Positions 21,396-21,769 of a stretch of 21,769 nucleotides of DNA are shown one piece after another. Where the stretch lies: positions 5,769 through 27,537 of the forward strand of contig CAJTOT010000042.1 in the NCBI GenBank assembly GCA_910577935.1, given 5' to 3'. Source of the DNA: an uncultured Hungatella sp. (GTDB lineage: Bacteria; Bacillota; Clostridia; Lachnospirales; Lachnospiraceae). The notes under the pieces are model-generated. The model was not told the DNA's origin. It worked only from the letters and a program-made list of their open reading frames with translations, and did no database searches. A program made the position numbers and the translations under genes. How positions within the stretch are numbered: position 1 is the first letter of the stretch; each line of letters begins with the position of its first letter.

Positions 21396-21769
21396 CTATC
21401 CTCTGTCCGCAGGCTTCCTTGGCGTGATCCTCAACTTACTCCGCCTCCACTCTATCAAATCTGGATTGTCGATAATGTTGCCAATCACCTCGCCCCAGTA
21501 CTGGACCTCGTTGAGGATTATGGGCACATAGCCAATACGCTCAATGCGAAAACCGCCATCACGTTCCATGTAACGCACCTCCGCGGGCAGGCCCTTTTTA
21601 TTTGATCCCGGGATCTCCATGATGTCGCCCTCAAAAATCCTCTTTCCGTTCCTGTCTGACAGGCCTGTGTACTGGCAGACAGTCTCAGGCACCACTTCAA
21701 TCCATTCAGAGTATCTTTCATCAAATCCGTGGTCTGAGTCATATACAGGAAGAATGTAATGACGCCCTC
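21396..21769 (-). CDS. YopX family protein, 5' end beyond window
   Basis: The last 123 residues are visible, in frame to the window edge. The YopX signature is clear: EVVPETVCQYTGLSDRNGK, then IFEGDIMEIPG, a beta region VRYMERDGGFRIE and the C-terminal EVIGNIIDNPDLIE. YopX proteins are common in Firmicutes and Bacteroidetes phages and form small beta-barrel oligomers; their function is unknown. The GTG at 21695 is internal, because the frame continues upstream with residues GRHYILPVYDSDHGFDERYS that also look like YopX. Confidence 0.85.
   Translation of the reverse strand, partial: GRHYILPVYDSDHGFDERYSEWIEVVPETVCQYTGLSDRNGKRIFEGDIMEIPGSNKKGLPAEVRYMERDGGFRIERIGYVPIILNEVQYWGEVIGNIIDNPDLIEWRRSKLRITPRKPADRG

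Noticed and set aside
21396..21695. A complete YopX gene starting at GTG 21695
   Set aside because: The frame continues upstream to the window edge with YopX-like residues, so the gene is partial and that GTG is internal.

Overview
The window is the packaging, head and tail module of a contractile-tailed (myovirus) prophage or phage of the PBSX/XkdK type. All 27 or so genes are on the minus strand, so the map reads from high to low coordinates. Strong AGGAGG-type ribosome sites, frequent TTG/GTG starts, PBSX-like tail gene order and a roughly 55-60% GC core suggest a Clostridia host, most likely Lachnospiraceae-like. That host call is an inference. No integrase, lysis gene or chromosomal flank lies in the window, so prophage versus free phage cannot be decided.

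Layout in transcription order. (1) 21769-19053, end of the early/middle region: YopX-family protein (5' end off the window), a small winged-helix protein, three small conserved phage-type proteins, an HNH endonuclease with a duplicated N-terminal module, and a very AT-rich (about 31% GC) DUF1492-type late regulator. (2) 19052-18599, a 454-base non-coding region: two 28-base direct repeats that each contain an extended -10, a terminator, GC-rich dyads, a 15-bp hairpin and a 130-base tRNA-like element. This is the probable late-operon control region and may hold the packaging site. (3) 18598-15068: small terminase, large terminase, portal. (4) 15080-12823: a MuF minor head protein whose C-terminus is a HExxH metallopeptidase-like domain, followed by a Cys-rich protein and a YjcQ protein. 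(5) 12826-9985: DUF2213 protease/scaffold, cement protein, DUF2184 major capsid protein. (6) 9973-7548: head-tail connectors, HK97-gp10-like protein, tail terminator and a 68-residue protein. (7) 7546-1: tail sheath, tube, frameshifted tail assembly chaperone, tape measure, and the baseplate proteins XkdP, XkdQ, XkdR and XkdS (cut by the window edge).

The genes are tightly packed, with many ATGA/GTGA stop-start overlaps implying coupled translation. TerS/TerL load DNA through the portal into a shell built from capsid, cement and scaffold proteins. The connector and terminator proteins join it to a contractile tail whose length is set by the tape measure.

The most noteworthy points are the MuF-metallopeptidase chimera, whose GC drops from about 59% to about 40% within one gene (a polymorphic phage toxin candidate, with two small AT-rich genes behind it); a clear -1 frameshift site A-AAA-AAC in the tail chaperone gene; and the complex 454-base control region with its tRNA-like structure. 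GC values are my hand counts.
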